Below, piece after piece: positions 35,428 to 45,916 of a stretch of DNA of 64,000 bases (positions are counted from its first letter, which is position 1; each line of letters starts with the position of its first letter). Position numbers and translations under genes: made by a program. Source of the stretch: Bacteroidales bacterium (lineage in GTDB: Bacteria; Bacteroidota; Bacteroidia; Bacteroidales; GCA-2748055); contig JAOZUK010000003.1 in the NCBI GenBank assembly GCA_029938715.1, forward strand, positions 8,925 through 72,924. Direction: 5' to 3'. Below the pieces are notes generated by a model. It did not search any database and had not been told where the DNA came from. It was given only the letters and a program-made list of their open reading frames with translations.

Positions 35428-37656
35428 ATGAATGTATATACCCGTTTCTTACTCTCTCTGATTCTTATTTCAGGATCTCTATCCACTGCAATTCTTGCAC
35501 AGGATCTTTTTGATCCTGCCTCAATTTCAGAAATAGAGATCGACTTTTATAAAGCCAACTGGGATGAGATCCTGGATGCTTATATGGCCATGGATAGTGA
35601 TGAAAGAATCCTTGCGGATGTGACCATCAATGGGGTGGTATATGACAGTGTAGGTGTAAGGTACAAAGGCAACTCTTCCTACAGACCCAACCAGGCAAAG
35701 AATCCGCTGAATATCAAATTGAATTATATAAAGAACCACGATTACCAGGGATATTATACCCTGAAATTGTCCAACGGTTTTAAGGATCCCAGTTTTGTAA
35801 GGGAGGTGCTGGCCCTGGAGATTGCCAGGAAATACATGCCTGCCGCACGGGCGGGGTACGCCAATGTGACTATTAATGGCACCTACACGGGCCTTTACAC
35901 CAATGTTCAGTCCGTCAACGACCAATTTACCAATGAACACTACTACAGTGAAGACCGTCCCTTCTTTGAGGGAGCCGGAGATGGTCCTTCACCCGAAGGT
36001 TGTTCTAACATCATTTGGGATTACCTGGGGAACGATTCCACTCAGTGTTATCCCTACTATTATGACTCAAAATCTGGGGACCATTACTCCTACCTGATCA
36101 ATTTTCTGGATGTTTTTAATCACAGCCCCGATGACCTTGAGCAGGTCTATAATGTGGACCGGCACCTATGGGCCATGGCCTATGACATTGCGCTGGTGAA
36201 TCTGGATGCACCCATCAGCATGCCTCATAACTTCTATTTATATCAAGATGGAACGGATCGCTTTAACTATATCAAGTGGGATCTGAACGAGTGTTTTGGT
36301 GTATTCCAGCGACTAGGGGGCACCCAACTGGATCTGACCCAGATGCAGCAGCTGGATCCATTCACCAATAACGATCTCCAGACTCCCATTCTTTACAAAG
36401 TATGGCAAAACGAGCGATGGAAGAAGATGTACCTGGCTCATATGATGACCCTGATGGAAGAGAATATAGGGAACAATTGGTACCTGGACAGGGCAGAAAA
36501 GCTGCAGCAGGGAATTGATGAAGCCATCCGGAATGATCCCAATAAATTTTTCACCTATGAAGAAACTATCGACAATTTGAATAACTCCGTAAGACTGTCC
36601 GTGGGAATCAGCCAGCTGATGGCTGCAAGGAACACCTATCTGAATGGGACCACCTATTTCCAGCTATCCCAACCTTCAATTTCAGAGATCACTCATGATC
36701 CGCAGTCAATAGTACCCAATTCGGATGTGACCATTCTGGCCAATATCTCCAATGCAAGTTATGCCTGTCTGGGATACCGCGCCAAGTCCGACAGTGAGTT
36801 TGAGAAAATTGAAATGTTTGACGACGGAGCCCATAACGATGGGGCTTCCGGTGATGGAAACTGGGGTGCTACCCTTCCTCTGGAAGGCACTACCCTTGAA
36901 TATTACATCTATGCAGAAAATGAGGAGGCTGGTGTTTTTTCTCCCGCCAGGGCCGAGTATGAGTTCCATACATTGGCCACCTATGGCGATGTGGTCATCA
37001 ACGAATTTATGGCTTCAAATGACCTTACTGCTTCAGATGAGGAGGGTGAATTCGACGATTGGATCGAATTGTATAACAATACAGAGAATGAAATTTCACT
37101 CCTTGGCTATTACCTTTCTGATAAACTGGATGAGCCGGGTAAGTGGCAATTTTCGGATACGACCATTGAGGCTGGCGGATACCTGATTATCTGGGCCGAT
37201 AAAGATACACTTCAAAAAGGGCTTCATGCCAACTTTAAGCTCTCGGCATCAGGTGAGGATCTGATCCTTTCAAATCGGGATGGCGATTTGGTGGACCAGG
37301 TCACCTTTTATTTGCAGACCACAGATGTATCCACCGGAAGAAATCCCAATGGTACCGGCATCTTTATGGCCATGGAATCCACCTTTGCAGCAGAAAATAG
37401 TTCCATCATTGCATATGTAGATGATCAGATCCGGAAGCCTGAACTGTTGCTCTACCCCAATCCTGCCAATGATCTGCTTACCATTGAAGTGGGAGACGAA
37501 GAGGTTCATTCTATATCTCTGTATAATATTTTTGGACAGCTTCAGAGGCAGTGGCAAATGGGAGGCACCGAAACCATTGATATCACCTCCCTGAGTCCGG
37601 GTATCTATATCATTAATGTGGATGGATTGTCGACCCGTAAGTTCATAAAAAGATAA
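35428..37656 (+). CDS. CotH-family protein with lamin-tail and T9SS domains
   Basis: 742 aa, secreted. After a signal peptide, residues about 30-400 form a CotH kinase-like domain (VRYKGNSSYRP, GLYTNVQSV, KWDLNECFG). An Ig-like stretch follows, then a lamin-tail domain at about 515-625 (VVINEFMASND, DWIELYNN). The last about 75 residues are a type A T9SS sorting domain (LYPNPANDLLTIEV to TRKFIKR). Bacterial CotH proteins of this form are exported to the cell surface; whether this one is an active kinase is unknown. It is preceded by its own promoter-like box and followed by a sulfatase. Confidence 0.87.
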   Translation: MNVYTRFLLSLILISGSLSTAILAQDLFDPASISEIEIDFYKANWDEILDAYMAMDSDERILADVTINGVVYDSVGVRYKGNSSYRPNQAKNPLNIKLNYIKNHDYQGYYTLKLSNGFKDPSFVREVLALEIARKYMPAARAGYANVTINGTYTGLYTNVQSVNDQFTNEHYYSEDRPFFEGAGDGPSPEGCSNIIWDYLGNDSTQCYPYYYDSKSGDHYSYLINFLDVFNHSPDDLEQVYNVDRHLWAMAYDIALVNLDAPISMPHNFYLYQDGTDRFNYIKWDLNECFGVFQRLGGTQLDLTQMQQLDPFTNNDLQTPILYKVWQNERWKKMYLAHMMTLMEENIGNNWYLDRAEKLQQGIDEAIRNDPNKFFTYEETIDNLNNSVRLSVGISQLMAARNTYLNGTTYFQLSQPSISEITHDPQSIVPNSDVTILANISNASYACLGYRAKSDSEFEKIEMFDDGAHNDGASGDGNWGATLPLEGTTLEYYIYAENEEAGVFSPARAEYEFHTLATYGDVVINEFMASNDLTASDEEGEFDDWIELYNNTENEISLLGYYLSDKLDEPGKWQFSDTTIEAGGYLIIWADKDTLQKGLHANFKLSASGEDLILSNRDGDLVDQVTFYLQTTDVSTGRNPNGTGIFMAMESTFAAENSSIIAYVDDQIRKPELLLYPNPANDLLTIEVGDEEVHSISLYNIFGQLQRQWQMGGTETIDITSLSPGIYIINVDGLSTRKFIKR

Positions 37657-37658
37657 AA

Positions 37659-37666
37659 TATCTTTA
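37659..37666 (+). promoter_or_regulatory. Candidate -7 box (TATCTTTA) for sulfatase
   Basis: A one-mismatch TAnnTTTG element lies 18 bp before the ATG at 37685 in a 28-bp gap after the CotH stop. It may start the long plus-strand sulfatase operon. Confidence 0.3.
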
Positions 37667-37684
37667 AGTTGCATATTTTTAGGT

Positions 37685-39247
37685 ATGCGACAACTAACTG
37701 TATCATTTCTGATCTTTCTCACCCTGACAGGGTGCAATTCTAAACAGGAGATTTCTGATCCGGAACTCCCCAACCTTATATTGATCAGTGTGGATGACAT
37801 GGGCTGGTCTGACCTGGGTTGTTATGGGAGCGAGGTCCGTACCCCAAATATCGATAAGCTTGCCCATCAGGGCATGCGCTTTACCCAGTTCCACAATACC
37901 TCCAAATGTTTCCCCTCCCGGGCCTGTTTGCTCACCGGTGTATATGCTCAGCAAAGCGGTTATGATCGCTCGTTCAATCAGCCTCTTAAAAATGCAGTGA
38001 CACTGGGTGAGGTATTAAGAGAAGCCGGGTATATTACCCTCTGGTCTGGAAAACACCATGGCCTGGAGAATCCCATATACAGGGGATTTGATCACTATTA
38101 CGGTTTGAAGGATGGGGCTTGTAATCACTTTAATCCGGGGGAGCAGAGACCCGGCGAGGGTGTGCCTGCCCGCAAAGGAAAAGGTGGGATAAAGAATAAG
38201 AGGGCCTGGTGTATCGATAGCCTGATGTATGCCCCTTACACACCAGAGGCCGCCGATTTTTATACCACTGACTATTTTACACATTATGCCGTAGACTGGC
38301 TGGAGCAGTATAAAGAAGATAAGCGGCCACTCTTTTTGTATATGGCCTATACGGCCCCCCACGATCCGCTTATGGCATGGCCGGAGGATATTGCAAAATA
38401 TGAGGGCAAGTATGATGAGGGTTATGAAACTGTAAGACAAAAAAGATATGCCCGGCAGCTGGAGATGGGTTTGATTGATGATACCTACCAACTCTCACAA
38501 CCCACTTATCCCCATTGGGAATCACTTTCTGACGAGGTCCGGCTTAAGGAGACTAAAAAGATGGAGGTTTATGCGGCCATGATCGACCGGCTCGATCAGA
38601 ACATCGGCAGGCTGCTTAATACCCTGGAAGAGACGGGGCGACGTGAAAATACATTGATCATGTTGGTTTCCGACAATGGGGCATCTGCTGAAATGGTTTA
38701 TATAGAAGACGATTATGGCGAAATAGGGACCATGACCCTCTGGTCCTCCCTTGGAGGGGGCTGGGCCAATGTTTCCAACACCCCCTTTCGGTACTTTAAA
38801 AACTACAGCTATGAAGGAGGGATCAATACCCCTTTAATTGCAAACTGGAGAGGGAAGATTGAACCGGGTGGCATAAGTCGGTTCCCCGGTCATTTTATGG
38901 ATATTATGGCCACCTATGTGGATCTGACCGGGGCAGCCTATCCTGCTGAGTTCAACGGAGAGGAGATTACTTCCATGCAGGGAGTCAGCCTGCTTCCGGT
39001 TCTTAGGGGAGACAAATCCCCACGTCAAAAGCCACTGTTCTGGGAGTGGCGGGAGGGTCAGGCGGTACGGGATGGAGACTGGAAACTGGTTAAGCATGGA
39101 TTGAACCAGGAATGGGATCTATATCACATAGCCAAAGACCCCACTGAGACCACAGACCTGGCAACCGAATATCCCGACAAAGTGAAGGAGATGGATCAAC
39201 AGTTCCAGCAGTGGAAAGTCGATACCGCTTCCCTTACAGATCAATGA
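37685..39247 (+). CDS. Sulfatase (Cys type), lipoprotein
   Basis: 520 aa with lipobox LTGC (C17). ISVDDMGWSDLGCYG supplies the Ca2+ aspartates. CFPSR gives C75 as the formylglycine position, with Phe as the second residue, and GKHHGL stands in the GKWHLG position. VSDNGAS and a C-terminal WKLVKHGLNQEWDLY subdomain complete an arylsulfatase-A-like enzyme. The substrate is unassigned. The next gene, a Gfo/Idh oxidoreductase, starts 65 bp downstream. Confidence 0.92.
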   Translation: MRQLTVSFLIFLTLTGCNSKQEISDPELPNLILISVDDMGWSDLGCYGSEVRTPNIDKLAHQGMRFTQFHNTSKCFPSRACLLTGVYAQQSGYDRSFNQPLKNAVTLGEVLREAGYITLWSGKHHGLENPIYRGFDHYYGLKDGACNHFNPGEQRPGEGVPARKGKGGIKNKRAWCIDSLMYAPYTPEAADFYTTDYFTHYAVDWLEQYKEDKRPLFLYMAYTAPHDPLMAWPEDIAKYEGKYDEGYETVRQKRYARQLEMGLIDDTYQLSQPTYPHWESLSDEVRLKETKKMEVYAAMIDRLDQNIGRLLNTLEETGRRENTLIMLVSDNGASAEMVYIEDDYGEIGTMTLWSSLGGGWANVSNTPFRYFKNYSYEGGINTPLIANWRGKIEPGGISRFPGHFMDIMATYVDLTGAAYPAEFNGEEITSMQGVSLLPVLRGDKSPRQKPLFWEWREGQAVRDGDWKLVKHGLNQEWDLYHIAKDPTETTDLATEYPDKVKEMDQQFQQWKVDTASLTDQ

Positions 39248-39312
39248 TCTAATTCCATTTCCTAAAGGGAGGCTTAAAAATAGTTATTACCTTGCATTTT
39301 TCGCTTTCCGAA

Positions 39313-40383
39313 ATGAAAATGAGCCGCAAATTTTACAACATAGGAGTAGTGGGAGCCGGTATGATTGCCCGGCAGCACCTGGAGCATATACGAAATACCG
39401 GAAGGGCAGAGGTAACCTGGATTGCAGCTTTGCGTCCCGGGAATCTTGAAGAGGTCAGATCGGAGTTTGGGATCAAGAACAAAACCCATGATTACCGGGA
39501 TATGCTCAAAGACCCTAAGGTGGACGCCATCCTGATTACCACTCCTCCCCATCTGCACAGGGAGATGTTTATTGAGACCCTCAGGGCCGGAAAGCATGTT
39601 TTGCTGGAAAAGCCCATGGCCATTCGTACAGAGGACCTGAATGAACTGCTTGAAGTACAAGCTGAATATCCACATGTGATTGCCATGGAGTGTTCGGGCC
39701 GGCATGCCAGGCTCACGCCCAAGTTCAGAATAGTGAATGAGATTGTGGAGTCGGGAGTTCTGGGTGATGTCTACTGCATTCATCATCAGAGTGTGGCCAG
39801 GCAGGGCAGACCCGGCATTGAGTTCCATCCCGAAGGGAAATGGTTTCTGGATCGTTCCAGAGCGGGAGGTGGACCTATTTTTGACTGGGGTGTCTATGAC
39901 CTCTCTTTTCATCTTGGGATTCTGGGTGATTCCAATGAGCTGGAACAGGTTGAGAGCGCATGGATGAAAAGGGGACTTGATGAGGTAAATCCGGGAACCG
40001 AGATCTATGATGTGGAGGAGCACTTTGCTGTGAATATGAAATTCACCAATGGTTTAGGTTACTACTGGGAAAGGGGAGTCCATGCCAATGTGGAGGTACC
40101 TAACGAAACCAGGATCTATGGAACCCGTGGGGGCATTAAACTTGCTTATTGTACCTGGGATGATCCTGTCATCACCCTGTATGATTTTGATCAGGCAGGA
40201 AGAGCCAGGGAGCAAAAGATTGAGGTAGATATGACTAACCATTCCAACGATGGTTATGTCTTAATGGAGCACTTTTTTAATGTGCTCGATGGTGAGGAAC
40301 AGCCTGTGATCTCCCTTGAGCTGGCAAAAAAACACCTGGATATTATCATAAAGTGCTGTCAATTCGCCGAGAATTCAGTATAA
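39313..40383 (+). CDS. Gfo/Idh/MocA-family oxidoreductase
   Basis: 356 aa from the ATG at 39313. The track start at 39292 is a TTG; Met at 39319 is also possible. The N-terminal Rossmann fold has GVVGAGMIARQH, then HVLLEKPMA with the conserved Lys of the EKP motif. The C-terminal domain contains GGGPIFDWGVYDL with the usual Asp/His catalytic region. It is a cytoplasmic NAD(P)-dependent sugar dehydrogenase or related enzyme acting on a monosaccharide product of the locus; the substrate is unknown. DeoC follows 26 bp later. Confidence 0.88.
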   Translation: MKMSRKFYNIGVVGAGMIARQHLEHIRNTGRAEVTWIAALRPGNLEEVRSEFGIKNKTHDYRDMLKDPKVDAILITTPPHLHREMFIETLRAGKHVLLEKPMAIRTEDLNELLEVQAEYPHVIAMECSGRHARLTPKFRIVNEIVESGVLGDVYCIHHQSVARQGRPGIEFHPEGKWFLDRSRAGGGPIFDWGVYDLSFHLGILGDSNELEQVESAWMKRGLDEVNPGTEIYDVEEHFAVNMKFTNGLGYYWERGVHANVEVPNETRIYGTRGGIKLAYCTWDDPVITLYDFDQAGRAREQKIEVDMTNHSNDGYVLMEHFFNVLDGEEQPVISLELAKKHLDIIIKCCQFAENSV

Positions 40384-40409
40384 TAGTCAATTATTTAAAA
40401 CCTACCCAA

Positions 40410-41147
40410 ATGTCGAAAGTCAGTAAGCTCGAAATTGCTAAAATGATTGACCATTCACTTCTTCATCCCACCATGGATGATCAGACCCTTATAGAGGGAT
40501 GTGAACTTGCAAAAAAGTACAATGTGGCCTCAGTTTGCATCAAACCCTACGCCGTAAAGTTAGCAGTTGATATACTACAGGGATCCGATGTGATGGTGGG
40601 TACGGTAATTGGATTCCCCCATGGCAACAGCCGCATCGATGTGAAGGTTTTCGAAACAGAAAAAGCCATTGAAGATGGAGCGGTTGAAATTGATATGGTT
40701 GTAAATTCGGGAAAGGTCCTCTCAGAGGACTGGGATTATGTGACCGATGAGATTCATGCGGTGGTGGAAGTTACAAAAGCACATGGTGCTGCTTTGAAGG
40801 TGATTTTTGAAAATGATTTCCTCCCTAAAGATTCATATAAAATCAAGCTTTGTAAAATATGCAGTGTACTCAGCGTGGAATTTGTGAAAACCTCCACTGG
40901 ATATGGTTATACAAAGCAAGCCGATGGAACTTATAATTACAAAGGTGCCACAGCCGAGGACCTGATACTCATGAGAAAACACTCTGCCCCCGAGGTTGAG
41001 ATTAAAGCTGCTGGTGGTGTCAGAACCCTGGAGGATACCCTGAAGGTCAGAGAGCTGGGTGTAACCCGCATTGGGGCAACAGCCACAGAAGCCATAATTC
41101 TGGCAGTGGATGGAATAGAAGGAGGCAAAACTCCTGATGGATATTAA
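40410..41147 (+). CDS. deoC: Deoxyribose-phosphate aldolase
   Basis: 245 aa from the ATG at 40410. The track start at 40353 is a GTG inside the preceding gene. Class I aldolase residues are clear: VEFVKTSTGYG with Schiff-base Lys160 and EIKAAGGVR with Lys199. It splits 2-deoxyribose-5-phosphate into glyceraldehyde-3-phosphate and acetaldehyde. With the downstream ribokinase-like gene it could form a deoxyribose/ribose salvage route, although the two are separated by sulfatases. Confidence 0.93.
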   Translation: MSKVSKLEIAKMIDHSLLHPTMDDQTLIEGCELAKKYNVASVCIKPYAVKLAVDILQGSDVMVGTVIGFPHGNSRIDVKVFETEKAIEDGAVEIDMVVNSGKVLSEDWDYVTDEIHAVVEVTKAHGAALKVIFENDFLPKDSYKIKLCKICSVLSVEFVKTSTGYGYTKQADGTYNYKGATAEDLILMRKHSAPEVEIKAAGGVRTLEDTLKVRELGVTRIGATATEAIILAVDGIEGGKTPDGY

Positions 41148-41182
41148 TAAGAATCTAACCCAATAATTAAATCATAGAGATC

Positions 41183-42778
41183 ATGAGATTTATTGCAGCA
41201 CTTGTCTTTTTCACGCTTGTCTTAACTGGATGTAAATCCACACAGGAGAATCAGAAAGCGCCTCCTAATATTATCTTTATCATGTCGGACGATCATGCCT
41301 ATCAGGCCATCAGCGCCTACAGTGATCACCTGATGCAGACCCCTAACATTGATCGCATCGCCAATGAAGGAATGCTATTTTCCAATGCCTGTGTAACCAA
41401 TTCTATTTGTGCTCCATCCAGAGCCACTATTCTTACGGGTAAGCATTGTCACATTCATGGAAAGATTGACAATCGTTTTCCTTTTGATACCACACAGGTT
41501 ACCTTCCCTCAACTTTTTCAGAAGGCCGGTTACCAGACAGCCATGTTTGGCAAACTGCATTTTGGAAATAATCCCAAAGGGATTGATGAATTTAAGATTT
41601 TGCCCGGACAGGGCCAGTACTACAATCCGGATTTTGATACCAATGAAGGCAGGATTCATATAGAAGGTTATACCACCGATGTGATCAGAGATCTTACCTT
41701 GGACTGGATGAAGAACAGGAGGGATCCGGATAAACCATTTCTGCTCTTTTATCTTCACAAGGCTCCGCACAGGGAATGGTTACCAGCCCCAAGGCATTTC
41801 AGGGAGTATACAAAAAAAACCTTCCCGGAACCTCCCACCCTCTTTGATGACTATGCAGGACGGGGTTCAGCAGCCAGGGAGGCTGAGATGAATATTCTGA
41901 TCCACCAGAACTGGGCAGGCGATTCCAAACTTTACCCCGAAGTGATGGATGAGCTGGGGATAGATCCTACAACAAACTGGGATAAAAGGGCCATGCAAAA
42001 TGCATTAAACCGGTTTACCGATGAGCAGAGGAGAGACTGGGATGAGGTGTATGGACCCATCAATGAAGAGTTTAAAAAGATCTATCCTTCTATGACTCAG
42101 AAGGAGCTTATGAGCTGGCGCTATCAACGCTATATGCAGGATTACCTGGGGAGCATTGCCTCGGTGGATGAGAGCGTGGGTACGCTGCTCGATTACCTTG
42201 ATGAACAGGGGCTGGATGAAAACACCATTGTTGTGTATACTTCCGACCAGGGCTTCTATTTGGGGGAACATGGGTGGTTCGACAAGAGGTTTATCTATGA
42301 TGAGTCATTTAAAACCCCATTGCTGGTACGTTGGCCTGGTGTGACCGAGGCAGGGACCACCAACGACCAGATGGTTCAGAATCTGGATTTTGCCCAAACG
42401 CTTTTAGATGCAGCTGGTATTGAGGCCCCTGATGACATGCAGGGAGAGAGTTTTGTTCCCTTGCTCAGGGGAGAGGACGACAAATGGGATCGGGATGCAG
42501 TATATTATCACTATTATGAGTATCCCGCAGTCCATATGGTGAAGCGTCACTATGGAGTGGTGACCCGGGAGTATAAGCTGGTCCACTTCTATTATGATGT
42601 GGACGAGTGGGAGCTGTACGACCGTATGAAAGACCCCATGGAGCTGAAAAGTGAGTATGACAATCCTGAATATGCCGATGTAGTGAAGGAACTCAAGGTA
42701 AAACTTGCAGAGTTAAGGGTGAAATATGATGATTCGGAGGAGCTCGATCAGAAATTCATTGATATGTATAATAAATAG
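41183..42778 (+). CDS. Sulfatase (Cys type), GlcNAc-6-sulfatase-like, lipoprotein
   Basis: 531 aa with lipobox LTGC (C17). IMSDDHAYQAISAY gives Ca2+ ligands. ICAPSR places C76 as the formylglycine residue, GKLHFG takes the GKWHLG position, and YTSDQGFYLGEHGWFDKR is the second metal-binding loop. The overall pattern resembles the S1_11-type N-acetylglucosamine-6-sulfatases of Bacteroides, which would fit the GH20 and GH88 activities here; this subfamily call is from memory. It is immediately followed by a 45-bp tandem duplication. Confidence 0.9.
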   Translation: MRFIAALVFFTLVLTGCKSTQENQKAPPNIIFIMSDDHAYQAISAYSDHLMQTPNIDRIANEGMLFSNACVTNSICAPSRATILTGKHCHIHGKIDNRFPFDTTQVTFPQLFQKAGYQTAMFGKLHFGNNPKGIDEFKILPGQGQYYNPDFDTNEGRIHIEGYTTDVIRDLTLDWMKNRRDPDKPFLLFYLHKAPHREWLPAPRHFREYTKKTFPEPPTLFDDYAGRGSAAREAEMNILIHQNWAGDSKLYPEVMDELGIDPTTNWDKRAMQNALNRFTDEQRRDWDEVYGPINEEFKKIYPSMTQKELMSWRYQRYMQDYLGSIASVDESVGTLLDYLDEQGLDENTIVVYTSDQGFYLGEHGWFDKRFIYDESFKTPLLVRWPGVTEAGTTNDQMVQNLDFAQTLLDAAGIEAPDDMQGESFVPLLRGEDDKWDRDAVYYHYYEYPAVHMVKRHYGVVTREYKLVHFYYDVDEWELYDRMKDPMELKSEYDNPEYADVVKELKVKLAELRVKYDDSEELDQKFIDMYNK

Positions 42779-42867
42779 TGAAGGGTGACCGGTTACATAT
42801 GGCTTCGCCATGTTACAGAAAAGTGAAGGGTGACCGGTTACATATGGCTTCGCCATGTTACAGAAAA
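42778..42867 (+). repeat. 45-bp direct tandem duplication
   Basis: Two identical copies (42778-42822 and 42823-42867) begin GTGAAGGGTGACCGG and each contains the small stem ATGGC-TTC-GCCAT. They start in the last base of the upstream sulfatase stop codon. The copies stay open in the next gene's frame (45 = 15 codons), which is why the track extends that ORF upstream to a GTG. It looks like a dispersed intergenic repeat rather than coding sequence. Confidence 0.85.
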
Positions 42868-42882
42868 ATTAATGCGTTAATT

Positions 42883-44391
42883 ATGAGATGTATAAGGTTT
42901 GTTTCGGTGGGCCTGATTGGTCTGTTGTTCCTGGGATTAACAGGTTGCTCTAATCCGGAGAAACCAAAAAAAATAAAAGGACGATCTAATTCCCCCAATA
43001 TTGTTCTTATTGTGGCGGATGATCATGGGACCAATGACCTGGGTTGTTATGGCAATGCAGCGATCAATACACCTAACCTGGATTCCCTTGCCTCTGAAGG
43101 CATTCGTTTCACAAAGGCCCATTGCACATCTGCATCGTGCAGTGCAAGCAGGTCGGTGATTTTGACCGGCCTCTATAACCATGCCAACGGCCATTTTGGG
43201 CACCAGCACCATTATCACCATTTTTCATCGTATAATCATGTTTACTCACTGCCTGTATACCTGGAAAAACTGGCGGGATATCATACCGGAAGGATAGGTA
43301 AGTACCACGTGGCACCTGAAGAAGTGTATCATTTTCAGGAGGTGATGCAAGCCAACCAGCGTAATCCGGTGGCCATGGCCGACAGCTGCATTAGCTTTAT
43401 ACAGGAGAATAAAAAGAATCCCTTTTTCCTCTATTTCTGTACAGCAGATCCACACCGGGCACAACCGGTGAACAATCAGCCTCTGGCCCCTAACAGTTTC
43501 GGGAACATTGAAGGCGGACATAAAGGCGTGCAAGAGACCCATTACACCACCGATGAAGTCATTGTCCCTCCCTATCTTCCCGATTCCAGGGCCAGCCGTG
43601 AGGAACTGGCACAGTATTACCAATCAGTGGCCAGGATCGATTATGGATTGGGCAGGTTATTTGGCCATCTGAAGGAAGCCGGTGTCTGGGATAACACAGT
43701 TATTATCTATATATCGGATAATGGGATCGCTTTTGCGGGAGCTAAAACCACCATTTATCAACCCGGAATTAACCTTCCCTGTATTATTAAAAATGCCAGT
43801 GGAGAGAGCAAGGGAGAGGTTACCGATGCCATGATCAACTGGGCTGACCTCACACCCACTATTCTGGATTTGGTTGGAGTTTTGCCTGAGGCCAATGTCC
43901 TGATGCAGGAGAGGATGGATGATCCTGAGATGAACTGGAGCAATACCGCTAATGCCTCTCTACAGGGACGATCGTTTAAGCGGGTGCTGTCCGATGTAAA
44001 TGAGGAGGGTTGGGATGAGACCTACGCTTCACATACGTTTCACGAAATTACCATGTATTATCCCATGAAGGCAGTGATCACCCGGAAATATAAACTTATC
44101 TGGAACATTGCATGGCAGTTGCCCTATCCACATGCTTCCGACCTATGGGCCTCTTCCACATGGCAGGTGGCTTTGAAAAGCGGTAGTGGCATGTATGCAG
44201 GAAGAAGCATTGAGGATTATACCAACCGGGCCGAATTCGAGTTGTATGATCTGGAGAACGATCCCTACGAAACCAGGAACCTGGCTAAAAATCCTGCCTA
44301 TGGGCGGGAGCTTCAGGTTCTGAAGGAAAAAATATTCTCCTTTCAGGAGCGGACCAATGATCCATGGATTCTTAAATGGGATCATCAGTGA
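42883..44391 (+). CDS. Sulfatase, N-sulfoglucosamine sulfohydrolase-like, lipoprotein
   Basis: 502 aa from the ATG at 42883. The track start (42778) reads through the 45-bp repeats, while a normal lipoprotein signal with LTGC (C22) begins at 42883. [15 protein letters not shown] gives Ca2+ ligands. The active-site consensus is CSASR (C86), with Ala in place of Pro. The next stretch [16 protein letters not shown] and [13 protein letters not shown] resemble heparan N-sulfatase (SGSH). Removal of N-linked sulfate from glucosamine is the leading guess. A 7-bp satellite follows its stop. Confidence 0.88.
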   Translation: MRCIRFVSVGLIGLLFLGLTGCSNPEKPKKIKGRSNSPNIVLIVADDHGTNDLGCYGNAAINTPNLDSLASEGIRFTKAHCTSASCSASRSVILTGLYNHANGHFGHQHHYHHFSSYNHVYSLPVYLEKLAGYHTGRIGKYHVAPEEVYHFQEVMQANQRNPVAMADSCISFIQENKKNPFFLYFCTADPHRAQPVNNQPLAPNSFGNIEGGHKGVQETHYTTDEVIVPPYLPDSRASREELAQYYQSVARIDYGLGRLFGHLKEAGVWDNTVIIYISDNGIAFAGAKTTIYQPGINLPCIIKNASGESKGEVTDAMINWADLTPTILDLVGVLPEANVLMQERMDDPEMNWSNTANASLQGRSFKRVLSDVNEEGWDETYASHTFHEITMYYPMKAVITRKYKLIWNIAWQLPYPHASDLWASSTWQVALKSGSGMYAGRSIEDYTNRAEFELYDLENDPYETRNLAKNPAYGRELQVLKEKIFSFQERTNDPWILKWDHQ

Positions 44392-44392
44392 A

Positions 44393-44483
44393 GTGGAAAG
44401 TGGAAAGTGGAAAGTGGAAAGTGGAAAGTGGAAAGTGGAAAGTGGAAAGTATAAAGTATAAAGTGGAAAGTATAAAGTGTAAG
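44393..44483 (+). repeat. Heptanucleotide tandem repeat (GTGGAAA)n
   Basis: Thirteen 7-bp units are present: eight perfect GTGGAAA copies (44393-44448), then GTATAAA, GTATAAA, GTGGAAA, GTATAAA and GTGTAAG. The array ends 20 bp before the ATG of the next gene (44504), so copy-number change by slippage would alter the promoter or leader spacing of the esterase gene and not its reading frame. Confidence 0.9.
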
Positions 44484-44503
44484 GTAAAAAGTGTGATTTG
44501 AAA

Positions 44504-45808
44504 ATGAGAAGATCATTTTATGGTTCCTGGTTGGCCTTTGGGTTGGTCATTTTTCTGTTACAGGGTTGTAACTTAAGTCAGAATTCTAACAATCAGATTA
44601 CAATAACCCCAGTAATGGAGCGGGATGATCACCTTTTTTTGAGAGAGGGACCTGTTGGGTTTAAGATACTGGTAGAGAATCAAACCAATCGATCGCTTAA
44701 TGGAAAACTGATTGTAACCACTAATTCAGATTTTGGGGTGGAGATCCCTGGTTCTACCCTGAAGATCAAGTTGAATCCGGGGGATAGCCACTCTTCACAG
44801 ATTGATTTTGGCACGCTTGCCCCGGGATTTTATAATGTGGAAGCAGTAGTGCAGAGTAGTGTGGGTCACAAACGAGTCAGGTTTGCGTTTGGGGTCAGGC
44901 CCGAGGAGATCATCTCACCCCTGGATCGACCTGACGATTTTGAGGACTACTGGAAACGCGCCCGAAAGGAGCTCAGTGAGGTAGATTCCCAGTTTAATTT
45001 GATAAGACAGGATTCACTTTGTACGGAAAAGAGGGAAGTTTACATCCTTGAGATGCGTTCCCTGGGAGATGTGCTTGTAAGGGCCTGGTATATGAGACCT
45101 GTTAAAGAGGGCATCTACCCGGCCCTTTTGCAAGTGCAGGGATATTCCACCTTTATGATCCCCGACTGGATGTACCAGGGCGAGGATATGGTGGCTCTTG
45201 GGCTAAACATCAGGGGACATGGATTCAGCAAGGACCAGGTAAATCCCGGATTTCCCGGTTACCTCCAGCATCATGTGGATCATAAGGATCAGTATATTTA
45301 CAGAGGTGCTTATATGGACTGTATCCGGGCGGTGGACTTCCTCTATTCCCGGGATGAAGTAGACACTTCCAGGGTGGCCGTGGAAGGTGGCAGTCAGGGT
45401 GGAGCACTCAGCTATGCCACAGCCGCTCTTGATAATCAACGCATTAACCTTTGCGTTCCCCATGTTCCGTTTCTCTCCGATTTCAGGGACTATTTTAAAG
45501 TGGCTCACTGGCCCGCCAATGAGTTTGCCCAATACTTTGAGGAGCACCCGGAAATTCCGGAGGATAAAATCTATAAAAACCTGAGTTATATCGACATTAA
45601 GAATCTCGCCCCATGGATCAAAGCACCTGTATTTATGACCATCGGACTGGTAGATGAGACCTGTCCTCCACACATTAATTTCGCAGCCTATAACCAGTTG
45701 AATGCTCCAAAGGAGTATTTGGTATACCCTGAGGCTGGACACTCCATGCCCGCAGAATATCACCAGGTGAAGTACAAGTACATAAGGAACCAGTTTGGAC
45801 TAGATTAA
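44504..45808 (+). CDS. Acetyl-xylan-esterase (AXE1/CE7)-like lipoprotein
   Basis: 434 aa from the ATG at 44504; the track start at 44498 is a TTG. The lipobox LQGC is near residue 21. An Ig-like N-terminal domain (about 30-135) is followed by an alpha/beta hydrolase domain. EGGSQGGAL carries the nucleophile Ser, DETCPP the acid Asp and EAGHSMP the His. CE7-type enzymes remove acetyl groups from oligosaccharides. The leader holds a heptanucleotide satellite that may vary expression. Confidence 0.85.
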   Translation: MRRSFYGSWLAFGLVIFLLQGCNLSQNSNNQITITPVMERDDHLFLREGPVGFKILVENQTNRSLNGKLIVTTNSDFGVEIPGSTLKIKLNPGDSHSSQIDFGTLAPGFYNVEAVVQSSVGHKRVRFAFGVRPEEIISPLDRPDDFEDYWKRARKELSEVDSQFNLIRQDSLCTEKREVYILEMRSLGDVLVRAWYMRPVKEGIYPALLQVQGYSTFMIPDWMYQGEDMVALGLNIRGHGFSKDQVNPGFPGYLQHHVDHKDQYIYRGAYMDCIRAVDFLYSRDEVDTSRVAVEGGSQGGALSYATAALDNQRINLCVPHVPFLSDFRDYFKVAHWPANEFAQYFEEHPEIPEDKIYKNLSYIDIKNLAPWIKAPVFMTIGLVDETCPPHINFAAYNQLNAPKEYLVYPEAGHSMPAEYHQVKYKYIRNQFGLD

Positions 45809-45916
45809 TTACAGGAATTAAGGAATTGTCATCTAGCAATTATTTATTTACATTTAAACCGCAACTAACCAACCGCAAATACTGACCATTACCCTAAAAC
45901 CAAATAACTTTCAATT

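Noticed and set aside
39274-40023. 249-aa minus-strand ORF of the track
   Set aside because: It is antisense to the Gfo/Idh gene and has no recognisable domain.
42778-44483. CRISPR-like repeats
   Set aside because: The 45-bp pair is a direct tandem with no spacers, and the 7-bp array is a simple satellite. No cas genes are present.
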